From NCBI GenBank assembly GCA_964411125.1, contig CAYPJU010000030.1, positions 1-64,000 on the forward strand: a DNA stretch of 64,000 bases, in the 5' to 3' direction. Numbering within the stretch: position 1 is the first letter of the stretch; each line of letters starts with the position of its first letter. Source of the stretch: JBFIHF01 sp964411125. GTDB taxonomy: Bacteria > Myxococcota_A > Bradymonadia > Bradymonadales > Bradymonadaceae. Positions 1 through 8,411 of the stretch are shown piece after piece. A program made the position numbers and the translations under genes. The notes under the pieces were generated by a model, which saw only the letters and a program-made list of their open reading frames with translations, was not told the origin of the DNA and did not search any database.

Positions 1-58
1 GATGGGGTCGATCCGCCGTCCTGGCGACGGTCCGAACTCCCCGGGATGAACTCCCTAC

Positions 59-1819
59 TTACTTGTCTTCTTTGGCTTCTTCGAGCTTCGCCAGCAGCAT
101 CTCGCCGAGGCTGCCGATGCCGCCGTCCGACTTCGGGCTCTCGCGGTGCGAATTGCGTTGGTTTCCGCCGCGGCCACCCTTCTTCTTGTTGCCGCCGCGA
201 CGACCGCTGCCACCCTTGCCGCGGCGGTTGTTGCGACGGTTGTCGTCTTTGCCGCCCCCCTTCTGTTCCTGGAACCCTTCGGGCTTGTCGAGCAACTGCT
301 TGCGCGAGAAGCTGATCCGCATCGAACCGTCGTCCTGCGGCTCCACCGAGATGACCTTGACCTCGACGGCGTCGCCGACGGTCAGGAAGTCGTCTGGCTT
401 GTTGACCCGTTCCCAGGCGATTTCGCTGTTGTGCAGCAGGCCCTTGAAGCCCCCCGCGATCGTCACGAACGCACCGTACGGAGCGAGCGCCACGACCCGC
501 GCTTCGACTTTGTCGTCGACCTTCGGCGGCTCCACCGCCTCCACGGGTAGCTTGGAGAGCAGCTTGCGGATGCGGTCTTTCGTGCCGTGGATGTAGCGTC
601 GCAGCCCACGGCGCGTCTTCTGACGGAGCGCACGTCGGACCAACTCGTCCGCCTCTTTCAGCCACATGCGGGCCGACTCCGGATCTTCCTTCCGCTTCTT
701 CTTCGCCTCGTCGGTCAGGAGCTGCGCGAGGTTGTGCAGCAGCAGTGCCGAGTTCGAATGCGTCTCGAGCCCCTTGCGATACGCCGCCTGCGCGCGGTCG
801 AAGTCGTCGGCGGCATCCTTGTACCAGGTACCGCGAGCGTTCCATGCGAAATCGCCCTCCGCGATCTCGATCGCCCGGTCCCAGATCGACTCGCTCTTCT
901 CCTTGTCCGCGAACCACGTCGCCTGGGCCAACAGCGAGAAGAAGAACGCGTCCTTCTCGTAGCGGCTCTCGAGACGGCTCAGCTTCTCCCCGAGGTCGTT
1001 GACCCAGCTCGGCTTCGCGTTGACGTCCTCCAGGTCGAACAACAGAACGTTGAACCCGTTGCGCACCAGGTGGAGCAATCGGTTCGCGGCGTCCTCGTCG
1101 ATCGCTTCGTCCGCGGTCTTGTCGAACGCATCGAGCGCTTCCTGCACCTGCGCGAAGACGTCTTCGTAACGACCTTCCCGACGCGCCGCATCCACCGCCA
1201 CCGCGTAAAACTCGACCCCGAAGTTGTCGTCGTCGTCGAGCCCCATCTTCACGATCCGCTCTCCGATGTCCGAGTGACCGATCTTGAACGCCAGCTCCGC
1301 AAGCGGCGGGCCGATCTCCGGGTACTTGACCGCGAGCTCCATCAACTGCCGAAGCTCGTAGTAGGGGTTCGCTTCGGGATCGTTCGAGGGGCCCTTGTCC
1401 TCGCGCTCGCTCTTCTTCCCTTTCCCTTTTCTTCCTCGTCCCTTCTTCCCGGCCGGCTCTTTCGACTCCGCGGCCTTCGGATCCCCCTCGCCGGTCGAAT
1501 CGGTCTCGACCTTCGCCGGCGCGGCTTCGTCCGGTTCAGCGGCGGCCGTCGAAGCGTCCGCTCCTTCTGCGGCGCCGTCTCCATCCGCGTCTTTCGCCGC
1601 GACCGCAGCCTCCTGGGTCACGGCGTCGGCTGGACGTTCGAGCTCGGCCGTGGGGGCCTCCTCGAACACGTCGTCGTCGATCGCTTCGGAGACGTCGGAC
1701 GTCGGGGGGACGTCGGTCTTCGTCGGTTGAACCGTCTGGGAGACGTCCTCGGAAACGCCGTCGTTCTGAGCGTTCTCCGGGGTCTGGTCGTCGGCTGCCT
1801 GCTTCGTTTCTTCGTTCAT
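59..1819 (-). CDS. S1-domain RNA-binding protein with TPR-like core and RG-rich tail
   Basis: This 586-residue protein starts with about 140 residues of acidic, Ala/Glu/Asp-rich low-complexity sequence, followed by a short Lys/Arg/Gly patch. The middle is helical and TPR-like. A single S1 (OB-fold) domain lies at about residues 430-508, recognisable by the PYGAFVTIAGGFKGLLHNSE core. The tail is rich in RG, RRG and GGN repeats. S1 plus an RG-rich tail is a common RNA-binding arrangement, so a role in translation or RNA metabolism is inferred; the exact partner is unknown. The ATG at 1819 is chosen because GAGGAA lies just upstream; an in-frame extension to 1888 has no such signal. The acidic N-terminus beside a basic C-terminus is unusual. 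Confidence 0.85.
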   Translation of the reverse strand: MNEETKQAADDQTPENAQNDGVSEDVSQTVQPTKTDVPPTSDVSEAIDDDVFEEAPTAELERPADAVTQEAAVAAKDADGDGAAEGADASTAAAEPDEAAPAKVETDSTGEGDPKAAESKEPAGKKGRGRKGKGKKSEREDKGPSNDPEANPYYELRQLMELAVKYPEIGPPLAELAFKIGHSDIGERIVKMGLDDDDNFGVEFYAVAVDAARREGRYEDVFAQVQEALDAFDKTADEAIDEDAANRLLHLVRNGFNVLLFDLEDVNAKPSWVNDLGEKLSRLESRYEKDAFFFSLLAQATWFADKEKSESIWDRAIEIAEGDFAWNARGTWYKDAADDFDRAQAAYRKGLETHSNSALLLHNLAQLLTDEAKKKRKEDPESARMWLKEADELVRRALRQKTRRGLRRYIHGTKDRIRKLLSKLPVEAVEPPKVDDKVEARVVALAPYGAFVTIAGGFKGLLHNSEIAWERVNKPDDFLTVGDAVEVKVISVEPQDDGSMRISFSRKQLLDKPEGFQEQKGGGKDDNRRNNRRGKGGSGRRGGNKKKGGRGGNQRNSHRESPKSDGGIGSLGEMLLAKLEEAKEDK

Positions 1820-2128
1820 CGAGATTCCTCGCGGGTCGAGCCGGTTCTCATAGCGCACCGCCGCTCGCATCGCAACGGTCGCGACCACGGCAACAGGACC
1901 GCCGGGCTCCGTCCCGGCGTGGACCGCCGGGCTCCGNNNNNNNNNNNNNNNNNNNNNNNNNNNNNNNNNNNNNNNNNNNNNNNNNNNNNNNNNNNNNNNN
2001 NNNNNNNNNNNNNNNNNNNNNNNNNNNNNNNNNNNNGGACCGCCGGGCTCCGTCCCGGCGTGGACCGCCGGGCTCCGTCCCGGCGTGGACGACCGGCCTC
2101 CGCGCCGGTCGCACGTTTACCCCCTACC
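1820..2128. other. Non-coding interval with tandem repeat and assembly gap
   Basis: About 310 bases separate two minus-strand genes. No credible gene was found. The interval holds the 25-bp tandem hairpin repeat and a 100-base run of N (1937-2036). The promoter of the S1-domain gene should lie in the part next to 1820. Confidence 0.8.
1896..2098. repeat. 25-bp tandem hairpin repeat, interrupted by a gap
   Basis: A unit that begins GGACCGCCGGGCTCCG repeats every 25 bases on both sides of the run of N. Two copies (the second partial) are visible before the gap, and two more plus a diverged copy (to about 2098) after it. Each unit contains GCCGGG, a short loop and CCCGGC, so every copy can fold into a small hairpin. 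The gap probably hides further copies that could not be assembled. Confidence 0.85.
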
Positions 2129-3205
2129 TCAGCGAACGATATCCACCGACGCCGGACGCGCGATCACGTGCGGAGCCCCTTCCGAGGTTCGCAGCGCGAT
2201 GCGCCTCGCCCCCACCCCGGCCTCAATCGAGTAAACCCCACCGGGCGCCGCCCCTCGCGTCGTCGCGACACCCTGCGGAAGGCGCAGGCTGACCGGCCGC
2301 TCCTCCTCCGTCGTGACCCGCACCACACCGTCGGGGAAGAACTCGAGATCGACCGCCCCGTCCTCCGCTGTACCCGTCGCGACCGGGGGTGCAAACGGGC
2401 CGAGGACGAAGTCGATGCGGAGGTCGTCGACACGCCCGGCGGCCCGTGCCTCTCCATCCGAGTCGTCTGGCACGTCGACCGCGGCGGCCCCGATCCGCCA
2501 GCTCCCGCGACGCGAAGCGCGAACGTTCAGCGACTCCACCGCCGTCCGACCCCAGACCGCGAGCTCCTCTTCACCGACCCAACCGACGAGCGGCATCGGC
2601 GCCGCGACCCGACCCTCGGCATCCACCGGTTGCGTCGCACCGCCGTCCGTGGGAAGGACCATCCCCTCCAAACGCCCGGTGCGAAACCAGAGCATCTGCG
2701 AGGTGATCACCACGTCGCGGTTCCACGTCGTAGACAGCGAGACGCGAACCCTCGGGTCGCCCGGTCCCTTTTCGATGCGCAGATCGTACCGCCCATTTTT
2801 GTCCTCTGCGCGCCCGTACAGCGAGAACCCGCCCCCGACGATCGGCGCCAACTTGATCAGCTCGACGTCGTGCCGGGTTGGAGGGACTTCTCCCTTCCCC
2901 ACCGCGTGCGCGGTGGTCTCGACCGCGGGAAGCAGCTCCAGCAACAGCTTTCCCTCGCCGGTGAACAACCCGGGATCGCCCGACGGCAAGGAACGGATCT
3001 CGTACGGCACTTGCTCCGTCGTCTCCCCCCAGGGCCGCTCGACCACCGGCTCGACGCCCGCCGCGTCCGTCGCCCCGGCGTCGGCAACACCGCCCGACGT
3101 CACGCTCGTCGGCGGCTGCGGCGAGGTCGGCGTCCTCTCACAGCCCGTCATCGCCGCGAACGTCACCGCGGCCGTGACGCAAATTCGTTGAACCATCGTC
3201 GACAT
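2129..3205 (-). CDS. Putative lipoprotein of unknown function
   Basis: A 358-residue exported protein. The N-terminus has a basic start, a hydrophobic stretch and the lipobox-like AAMTGC, giving a likely lipidated Cys near residue 21, followed by a Pro/Thr/Ser linker. The remainder is predicted mostly beta and resembles no family I recognise. The ATG at 3205 is preceded by AAGGAG at good spacing. An in-frame extension reaching 4102 is rejected because it runs antisense through the hydrolase gene. The gene is divergent from the alpha/beta hydrolase, with about 100 bases between them for both promoters. Confidence 0.75.
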   Translation of the reverse strand: MSTMVQRICVTAAVTFAAMTGCERTPTSPQPPTSVTSGGVADAGATDAAGVEPVVERPWGETTEQVPYEIRSLPSGDPGLFTGEGKLLLELLPAVETTAHAVGKGEVPPTRHDVELIKLAPIVGGGFSLYGRAEDKNGRYDLRIEKGPGDPRVRVSLSTTWNRDVVITSQMLWFRTGRLEGMVLPTDGGATQPVDAEGRVAAPMPLVGWVGEEELAVWGRTAVESLNVRASRRGSWRIGAAAVDVPDDSDGEARAAGRVDDLRIDFVLGPFAPPVATGTAEDGAVDLEFFPDGVVRVTTEEERPVSLRLPQGVATTRGAAPGGVYSIEAGVGARRIALRTSEGAPHVIARPASVDIVR

Positions 3206-3304
3206 CTTCGCTCCTTCGCGGGTGCGCGTCGCCTGCACTTGTTCTAACCTGTTCGCAGTCCAATTCGTACCCAACTCACGCACGGCTGACGGCCGCCCCG
3301 ACGT

Positions 3305-4189
3305 TTGGCACCTCCGCACCGATTCATCGAAGCCGCAGACGGCACCCCGATCGCGTACCGGGTCGCGGGCGATCCGTCGCTCCCGGCCCTCGTCTTCACG
3401 AACGGCTACGCCACCTCCGACTTCTACTGGCAGCACCTCGCGAGGCACTTCCAGGGCGAAGCGCGGGTGATCACCTGGGACCTGAAGGGACACGGACGCT
3501 CGGACGCGGTTCGCGACCCCGAGCACGTCTCGATCCGCTGGTGCGCCGACGATCTCTTCCGCGTGATGGAGGCCGCCGAGGTGGAAGAAGCCGTCCTCCT
3601 CGGCTTTTCCCTCGGCTGCCAGGTCAACTTCGAAGCCTGGAGGTGGGGCCCCGAGCGAATCCGCGCCCTCGTCCCGATCCTCGGAACCTACGGGCGTCCG
3701 TTCGACAACCTTCTGCATCCCCGGGTCGGCAGCGCGCTGTATGGCGCGTTCCGCAGGTTCGGCGGCTATACCGCCCCCGCCATCATCGGCGGCGCATACG
3801 TCGGGATGCGGACCCCGCTCGCCCACTACATCAACCAGTCGATCGGCATGATCGGCCGCAACGTCGGCCGCAAGACGATGATGCCCTTCTACGAGCACTT
3901 CGGTGAGATCGACCCGCAGACCTGGGCCGCGATGGGGGTCGCTGCGCAGCAGCACTCGGCCGAAGACCTGCTGCCGACCATCGACGTCCCCACCCTCGTC
4001 GTCGCCGGCGGACGCGACGCGTTCACGCCGATGCGGCTCTCCCGCAAGATGGCCGACGACATCCCCGACGCCGACCTGATCGTGTTGCCCGACGCCACCC
4101 ACGCCGGCCTCCTCGAGTATCCGGAAGAGATCATCCGCGTCGTCGACGGGTTCCTTCGCTCCCGGCGACTCCTCACCCTGGACCGGTAA
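3305..4189 (+). CDS. Alpha/beta hydrolase
   Basis: A 294-residue alpha/beta-hydrolase-fold enzyme. The nucleophile elbow is GFSLG (Ser near residue 101), an acid follows in GGRDAF, and the catalytic His lies in DATHAGLLE near the C-terminus, completing the triad. No signal peptide is seen, so it is probably cytoplasmic. The substrate cannot be read from the sequence; esterase or lactonase activity is typical of the family. The start is a TTG at 3305, because no ATG precedes the conserved N-terminal strand. Its TAA stop shares a base with the ATG of the acyltransferase downstream, so the two are translationally coupled. Confidence 0.85.
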   Translation: MAPPHRFIEAADGTPIAYRVAGDPSLPALVFTNGYATSDFYWQHLARHFQGEARVITWDLKGHGRSDAVRDPEHVSIRWCADDLFRVMEAAEVEEAVLLGFSLGCQVNFEAWRWGPERIRALVPILGTYGRPFDNLLHPRVGSALYGAFRRFGGYTAPAIIGGAYVGMRTPLAHYINQSIGMIGRNVGRKTMMPFYEHFGEIDPQTWAAMGVAAQQHSAEDLLPTIDVPTLVVAGGRDAFTPMRLSRKMADDIPDADLIVLPDATHAGLLEYPEEIIRVVDGFLRSRRLLTLDR

Positions 4190-5511
4190 TGCTGCGCGCG
4201 GTCGTACGTTCGATCTGCATCGCCGTCGTGCGATTCTTCCATCGACAGATCGGCGTCCGCCTCCTCGCCCCCCTCCCCGAATCCGGCCCGGTCCTCGTCG
4301 TCGCCAACCACCCCAACGGTCTCATCGACCCGATCCTGATCCGGATCGCCGTCGGTCGCGAGGTCGGGTTCATGGCGAAGGCGCCGCTCTTCGAAAACCC
4401 CTTCGGCGCCATCGCGATGCAGGCGTTCGCCGCCCTCCCCGTCTACCGCGCCAAAGACGGCAACGATACCTCCGCCAACGAGCGAACGTTCGAGGCGGTT
4501 CGCGAACGTTTCGCCGCCGACCGCTGGGTCGTCATCTTCCCCGAAGGACACAGCCACTCCGAGACGACGCTGCAACGCCTCAAGACCGGCGCGGCGCGCC
4601 TGGCGCTCTCCTTCGAGCGAACCCGCGACTTCCGCGGCGGACTTCAGATCCTCCCGGTGGGGCTCGTCTACGAAGACAAGGAGCGTTTCCGCTCGCGCGT
4701 CGCCGTCGTCGCCGGCGATCCGATCGATGTCGCTCAGTGGCAATCCGCGGACACCGACGACGAATGGGCCGCCGCGCTCGACCTCACCGAGCAGATCGCA
4801 GGAGCGCTCGAGACCGTGATGCTGCAGGCCGACTCCGAAGAAGTGTGGCGCGGCTTCCTCGCCGTCGCCCGATGGACGACCCCCGACGCGGTCGCCGACG
4901 TCGCGAAGTGCGAAGCCCGAGCCCGCCAGCTCTCCGACAGATACCGCCAGCTCGTCGTCACGGCCCCCGACCAGGCCGACGCGATCGCTCAGGAGGCCCG
5001 CCACTTCGTGAGGATGCTCGACTCACTGGGCGTCGACGACCCCTTCAGCTTGCACCCCATTCGTCCCCCTTCCCTGGACCGGATGGCCCGAAATGCCGCC
5101 GTCCTGCTCCTCCTCGCTCCGCCAGCGCTCGTCGGCTCGCTCCTCAACATCGTGCCCTACCTCGCCATCCGTCCCCTGGCCGCCCGAGTCGCCGGGGACG
5201 AGCTCGACATCGTCAGCTCCGTGAAGGCCCTCGCCGGCGTGCTCTTCTATCCACTGACCTGGGTCATCGAAGCCCTGTTCGTGGGCGCCGCGACACGCCC
5301 CGCGCTAGGCGTGGCGACGCTCCTCGCAGGCCCTCTCTGCGGAATGGCGGCGATCCACTTCTTCGAGCGTGTCGCTATCCGCCGCGACGCCGTCGTCGGC
5401 CAGTGGCTGCGCTTCACCCGCGCCCACGCCGTCGAATCCGTCGAAGCGCATCGACAGAAACTGGCACTGCGCATCGAACAGAGCCTGGCACCCGAAGAGC
5501 GCACTTCGTAG
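4189..5511 (+). CDS. PlsC-like lysophospholipid acyltransferase, membrane protein
   Basis: This 440-residue protein carries an acyltransferase domain in the first 220 residues. The catalytic block NHPNGLIDP has His and Asp five residues apart (HX5D), a variant found in one branch of the family instead of the usual HX4D. The FPEGHSHSE block is the second conserved motif. After a linker with charged helices, the C-terminal third (about 300-410) has several hydrophobic segments consistent with two to four membrane spans. It probably acylates a lysophospholipid or related acceptor at the inner membrane. It is coupled to the hydrolase upstream. Confidence 0.85.
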   Translation: MLRAVVRSICIAVVRFFHRQIGVRLLAPLPESGPVLVVANHPNGLIDPILIRIAVGREVGFMAKAPLFENPFGAIAMQAFAALPVYRAKDGNDTSANERTFEAVRERFAADRWVVIFPEGHSHSETTLQRLKTGAARLALSFERTRDFRGGLQILPVGLVYEDKERFRSRVAVVAGDPIDVAQWQSADTDDEWAAALDLTEQIAGALETVMLQADSEEVWRGFLAVARWTTPDAVADVAKCEARARQLSDRYRQLVVTAPDQADAIAQEARHFVRMLDSLGVDDPFSLHPIRPPSLDRMARNAAVLLLLAPPALVGSLLNIVPYLAIRPLAARVAGDELDIVSSVKALAGVLFYPLTWVIEALFVGAATRPALGVATLLAGPLCGMAAIHFFERVAIRRDAVVGQWLRFTRAHAVESVEAHRQKLALRIEQSLAPEERTS

Positions 5512-5527
5512 CAGATGCGACGCACAT

Positions 5528-5666
5528 CGGTGGCACGGCGTCCCCGCCGTGCGCGGAGTCGGGCGAGGACGCCCGCTCACCGAAACCGCACATCGTGGCA
5601 CGGCGTCTTCGGTGGCACGGCGTCCCCGCCGTGCTATGAGTCGGGCGAGGACGCCCGTTCACGGAA
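5528..5666. repeat. Duplicated double-hairpin intergenic element
   Basis: Two copies of an approximately 57-bp element start at 5528 and 5610. Each copy has a perfect 8-bp stem with a 4-base loop (GCACGGCG/CGCCGTGC, at 5533-5552 and 5615-5634), then a 5-bp stem (GGGCG/CGCCC, at 5561-5574 and 5643-5656). A fragment of the first hairpin, GTGGCACGGCGTC, lies between them. The arrangement resembles REP/BIME-type intergenic repeats. Confidence 0.8.
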
Positions 5667-5712
5667 CAGCATGTCTCCCGAAGCTTCACTTTCCCCGCCC
5701 CGTTCGGCGATG

Positions 5713-5727
5713 TAGGTTGTCGCGCGA
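5713..5727 (+). promoter_or_regulatory. Candidate leaderless promoter -10 (TAGGTT)
   Basis: TAGGTT at 5713-5718 matches TANNNT and ends eight bases before the ATG of the DksA-like gene. No Shine-Dalgarno sequence is present. Transcription would start at or next to the ATG. The -35 region is weak. Confidence 0.45.
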
Positions 5728-6077
5728 TGGACGATTTGACGGCCGAACAGCTCGACGAACTCGCGCAGCGCCTTCGCGACCTCGAAAGCGAGCTCACGCA
5801 ACAGAAGTCGGCGTCGCGCGACGGGACCCGTCCGGTGGACCTCGACGAGCCGATCGGAAGGCTGTCGCGCATGGACGCCATGCAGCAGCAGCAGATGTCC
5901 CAGGCTCACGCCCGAAGGCTCGACATCCGGCTGCAGCAAGTGCGCGCTGCCCTGAACAAACTCGACCGTGGCGAGTACGGCGAGTGCAACCTGTGCGGCG
6001 AGCTCATCGGCTACCCGCGCCTCAGCGTGAAGCCGGAGTCACCGCTCTGTCTTCCCTGCCAGTCGGAGCGAGAATGA
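5727..6077 (+). CDS. DksA/TraR-family zinc-finger regulator
   Basis: A 116-residue protein with an N-terminal coiled coil (about residues 1-80) and a C-terminal C4 zinc finger (Cys87, Cys90, Cys108, Cys111). This is the layout of DksA/TraR proteins, which insert a coiled-coil tip into the RNA polymerase secondary channel and alter transcription initiation, often with ppGpp. It is shorter than E. coli DksA (151 residues) and so belongs to the short DksA-like group. It leads a six-gene unit; its stop overlaps the start of the crotonase gene by four bases. Confidence 0.9.
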   Translation: MDDLTAEQLDELAQRLRDLESELTQQKSASRDGTRPVDLDEPIGRLSRMDAMQQQQMSQAHARRLDIRLQQVRAALNKLDRGEYGECNLCGELIGYPRLSVKPESPLCLPCQSERE

Positions 6078-6886
6078 AATCCCTTCGGTACGAGATCGAC
6101 GACCACGTGGCCCGTGTGACCATGCTCGGCCCCGGCAAGGGGAACGCGATGGGACCGGACTTCTGGACCGAGATGCCGGTCCTCTTCCGCGAGCTCGACG
6201 GCCTGGAGGACATCCGCGTGGTCGTCATCAAGGGGAGCGGAGAAAACTTCACGTTCGGGCTCGACCTCAAGGCCACCGCACCGTTCCTCATGAACGTACT
6301 GGCCGGGGACAACCTCGCGGGCGAGCGCACGAAGCTTCGCGAGACCGTGCTCGCGTGGCAGGAAGCATTCAACGCCATCGCCGAGTGCCGCCACCCCGTC
6401 ATCGCGGCCGTCGATGGATGGTGCATCGGAGGCGGCATGAACCTCGTCGCCGCCTGCGACATCCGCGTCTGCACCCGACGCGCGAAGTTCAGCCTGCGCG
6501 AACCGCGCATCGCGATCACCCCCGACCTCGGCGCGCTGCAGCGTCTCCCCGCCATCATCGGCGAAGGCGCGACCCGGCTGATGGCGTACACGGCCGGTGA
6601 CTACGACGCCGCATTTGCGGAACGCGTCGGCCTCGCGCAGGTCGTCTACGACGACGCGGACGCGATGAAAGCCGGCGTCGCCCAGATGTGCCGCGAGATT
6701 GCCGCCAACTCCCCGCTCGCCGTCCGAGGCTCGAAGCACGTCCTCGACTTCTGTCGGGACGCCTCGGTCCACGCCGGTCTGCAGTACGTCGCAACCTTCA
6801 ACGCTGCCTTTCTCGAGTCGAAAGACCTGCAGGAAGCCGTCGCCGCGTTCATGGAACGCCGAGCACCGAATTTCCGCGGCGAGTAG
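6074..6886 (+). CDS. Crotonase-family enzyme, dienoyl-CoA isomerase (ECH1) type
   Basis: A 270-residue enoyl-CoA hydratase/isomerase-superfamily enzyme. The oxyanion-hole segment is DGWCIGGGMNLVAACDIR. The downstream block REPRIAITPDLGALQRLP aligns with delta(3,5)-delta(2,4)-dienoyl-CoA isomerase (ECH1): Glu143 and Asp151 match rat Glu196 and Asp204 by spacing. The third ECH1 acid, Asp176, is replaced here by Asn123. ECH1 enzymes shift double bonds during beta-oxidation of unsaturated fatty acids. An altered substrate or activity is possible. It overlaps the DksA-like gene by ATGA and lies two bases upstream of the LysE-like gene. Confidence 0.85.
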   Translation: MKSLRYEIDDHVARVTMLGPGKGNAMGPDFWTEMPVLFRELDGLEDIRVVVIKGSGENFTFGLDLKATAPFLMNVLAGDNLAGERTKLRETVLAWQEAFNAIAECRHPVIAAVDGWCIGGGMNLVAACDIRVCTRRAKFSLREPRIAITPDLGALQRLPAIIGEGATRLMAYTAGDYDAAFAERVGLAQVVYDDADAMKAGVAQMCREIAANSPLAVRGSKHVLDFCRDASVHAGLQYVATFNAAFLESKDLQEAVAAFMERRAPNFRGE

Positions 6887-6888
6887 TG

Positions 6889-7518
6889 ATGCAGGTTCTC
6901 GCGATCCTGGTGGTGGGGTTCTTCATCGGCGTCTTCGCTGCGGCGGCGCCGCTGGGGCCTGTGACGCTGATGGTGCTGCGTCGCGCGCTCAAGCGCGATT
7001 TCTCGGGGGCGATGGCGATCGGGCTCGGGCGCATTCCCGCCGAACTCCTCTACGTGGGGGTCGCGACGTTCGGGATGTCCGCTCTCCTCGAGCGTTTCCC
7101 CGACGCGCGTATCTGGTTCAGCTACATCGGCGCGGTCGTGTTGATGGTGATCGGAACCGTCTTCATTGCGATGCGCCATCACATCGACCCTGACGCACCC
7201 GCCAAGTCGAAGCGCAAGGGCTTCTGGGCCGGCTTTCTCGTCTCGGCGCTCAACCCGACCCTCATCGTGAGCTGGTCCGCCATCAGCGCAATCGCCCTGT
7301 CGACCACCCACATGGCACCCGATGTCGAGCTCCTGGTCTTTCCCGTCGGCGTCGGAACTGGTATCGCTGCTGGCTACGCGCTACTGGTGTGGACGGTGCG
7401 CCGGTGGGGGGGCAAGCTCAAGCAATCGGCGGTCACGACCGGCCTGCGGACGATGGGGGCGATCATGCTCGTCCTCGGCGTCTATCAGGCAGTCCAAGCG
7501 ACAGGAATGGTGCCATGA
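6889..7518 (+). CDS. LysE-family transporter
   Basis: A 209-residue membrane protein with about six hydrophobic spans. The N-terminus carries the GPVTLMVLRRAL signature and the middle FLVSALNPTLIVSW, both typical of the LysE/RhtB superfamily of small-molecule exporters (usually amino acids). It sits in the inner membrane. The substrate is unknown. The start ATG follows the preceding stop by two bases, and its own stop overlaps the next ATG, so it is part of a coupled operon. Confidence 0.85.
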   Translation: MQVLAILVVGFFIGVFAAAAPLGPVTLMVLRRALKRDFSGAMAIGLGRIPAELLYVGVATFGMSALLERFPDARIWFSYIGAVVLMVIGTVFIAMRHHIDPDAPAKSKRKGFWAGFLVSALNPTLIVSWSAISAIALSTTHMAPDVELLVFPVGVGTGIAAGYALLVWTVRRWGGKLKQSAVTTGLRTMGAIMLVLGVYQAVQATGMVP

Positions 7519-8411
7519 CTCAGACCACGGGCGAGTTCGACGCCAACATCGAGGACCTCGTCGAACATCACGAGGTCGAGCTCGACGGGATCTCGATGCA
7601 CTACGTCAGCGGCGGCCCCGAGGACGGGCCGCCCGTCGTCCTGCTGCACGGTTTCCCCGAGTTCTGGTTTTCCTGGCGCAACCAGATCCCGGCGCTCAAG
7701 GTCGCCGGCTACCGGTTCGTGGTCCCCGACCAGCGCGGATACAACCTCACGAGCAAACCGACCGACGTCTCCGAGTACACGATGGACAAGCTGGTCGGCG
7801 ACGTCATCGGGCTCCTCGACGCGCTCGGCCTCGACGACGTCGTCCTCGTCGGCCACGACTGGGGCGGGTTCGTCGCCTGGTTCACCGCCATGCAGCACCC
7901 CGACCGCATCCGAAAACTCGCCGTCCTCAACATGCCGCACCCCGTCCAGATGAGACGCGGGATGCGCACGTTCAAACAGCTCCGAAAGAGCTGGTACATC
8001 GGTGCGTTCCAGCTCCCTTTCGTGCCCGAAAAGACGCTGGCGGCCAACGACTATGCAATCTTCCGCAGCATCTTTCGAGAGCAGCCGGTGTCCGACCGGG
8101 CCTACGACGAACAAGAGGTCGATGCTCTGGTCGAGGCGTTTGCGCGGGAAGGCGCTGCCACGGCGACCATCAACTGGTACCGCGCCGCGCGCTCCTTCGA
8201 CTGGGACGCCATGCTGCGTCCCATCGAGTTGCCGACGCTCGTCATCTTCGGAACCCAGGACGCGGCTTTGAATCACGAGCTCGCGGATCCTCCCGCCGAA
8301 TGGGTCACCGACGCCCGCGTCGAGCGCATCCCCGACGCCTCGCACTGGGTACAGAGCGACACACCCGACAAAGTCAACCGACTCCTCCTCCACTTCATGG
8401 CGGAATCATGA
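7515..8411 (+). CDS. Epoxide hydrolase-like alpha/beta hydrolase
   Basis: A 298-residue soluble hydrolase. HGFPEFWFSWR carries the HGxP oxyanion motif of epoxide hydrolases and haloalkane dehalogenases. The nucleophile elbow GHDWGG has Asp instead of Ser, which is diagnostic of this branch. The acid lies in GTQDAAL and the catalytic His in DASHWVQ. A cap domain sits between them. Epoxide hydrolase is the better guess because of HGFP; dehalogenase activity cannot be excluded. The ATG overlaps the LysE-like stop. Confidence 0.88.
   Translation: MTQTTGEFDANIEDLVEHHEVELDGISMHYVSGGPEDGPPVVLLHGFPEFWFSWRNQIPALKVAGYRFVVPDQRGYNLTSKPTDVSEYTMDKLVGDVIGLLDALGLDDVVLVGHDWGGFVAWFTAMQHPDRIRKLAVLNMPHPVQMRRGMRTFKQLRKSWYIGAFQLPFVPEKTLAANDYAIFRSIFREQPVSDRAYDEQEVDALVEAFAREGAATATINWYRAARSFDWDAMLRPIELPTLVIFGTQDAALNHELADPPAEWVTDARVERIPDASHWVQSDTPDKVNRLLLHFMAES

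Noticed and set aside
587..3247. Plus-strand open frame of 886 codons across the N gap
   Set aside because: It runs antisense to two minus-strand genes with ribosome-binding sites, is Arg/Pro-rich and crosses the assembly gap.
2129..4102. Long form of the lipoprotein gene (657 codons)
   Set aside because: The extension overlaps the alpha/beta hydrolase antisense; the internal ATG at 3205 has AAGGAG and a lipoprotein signal.
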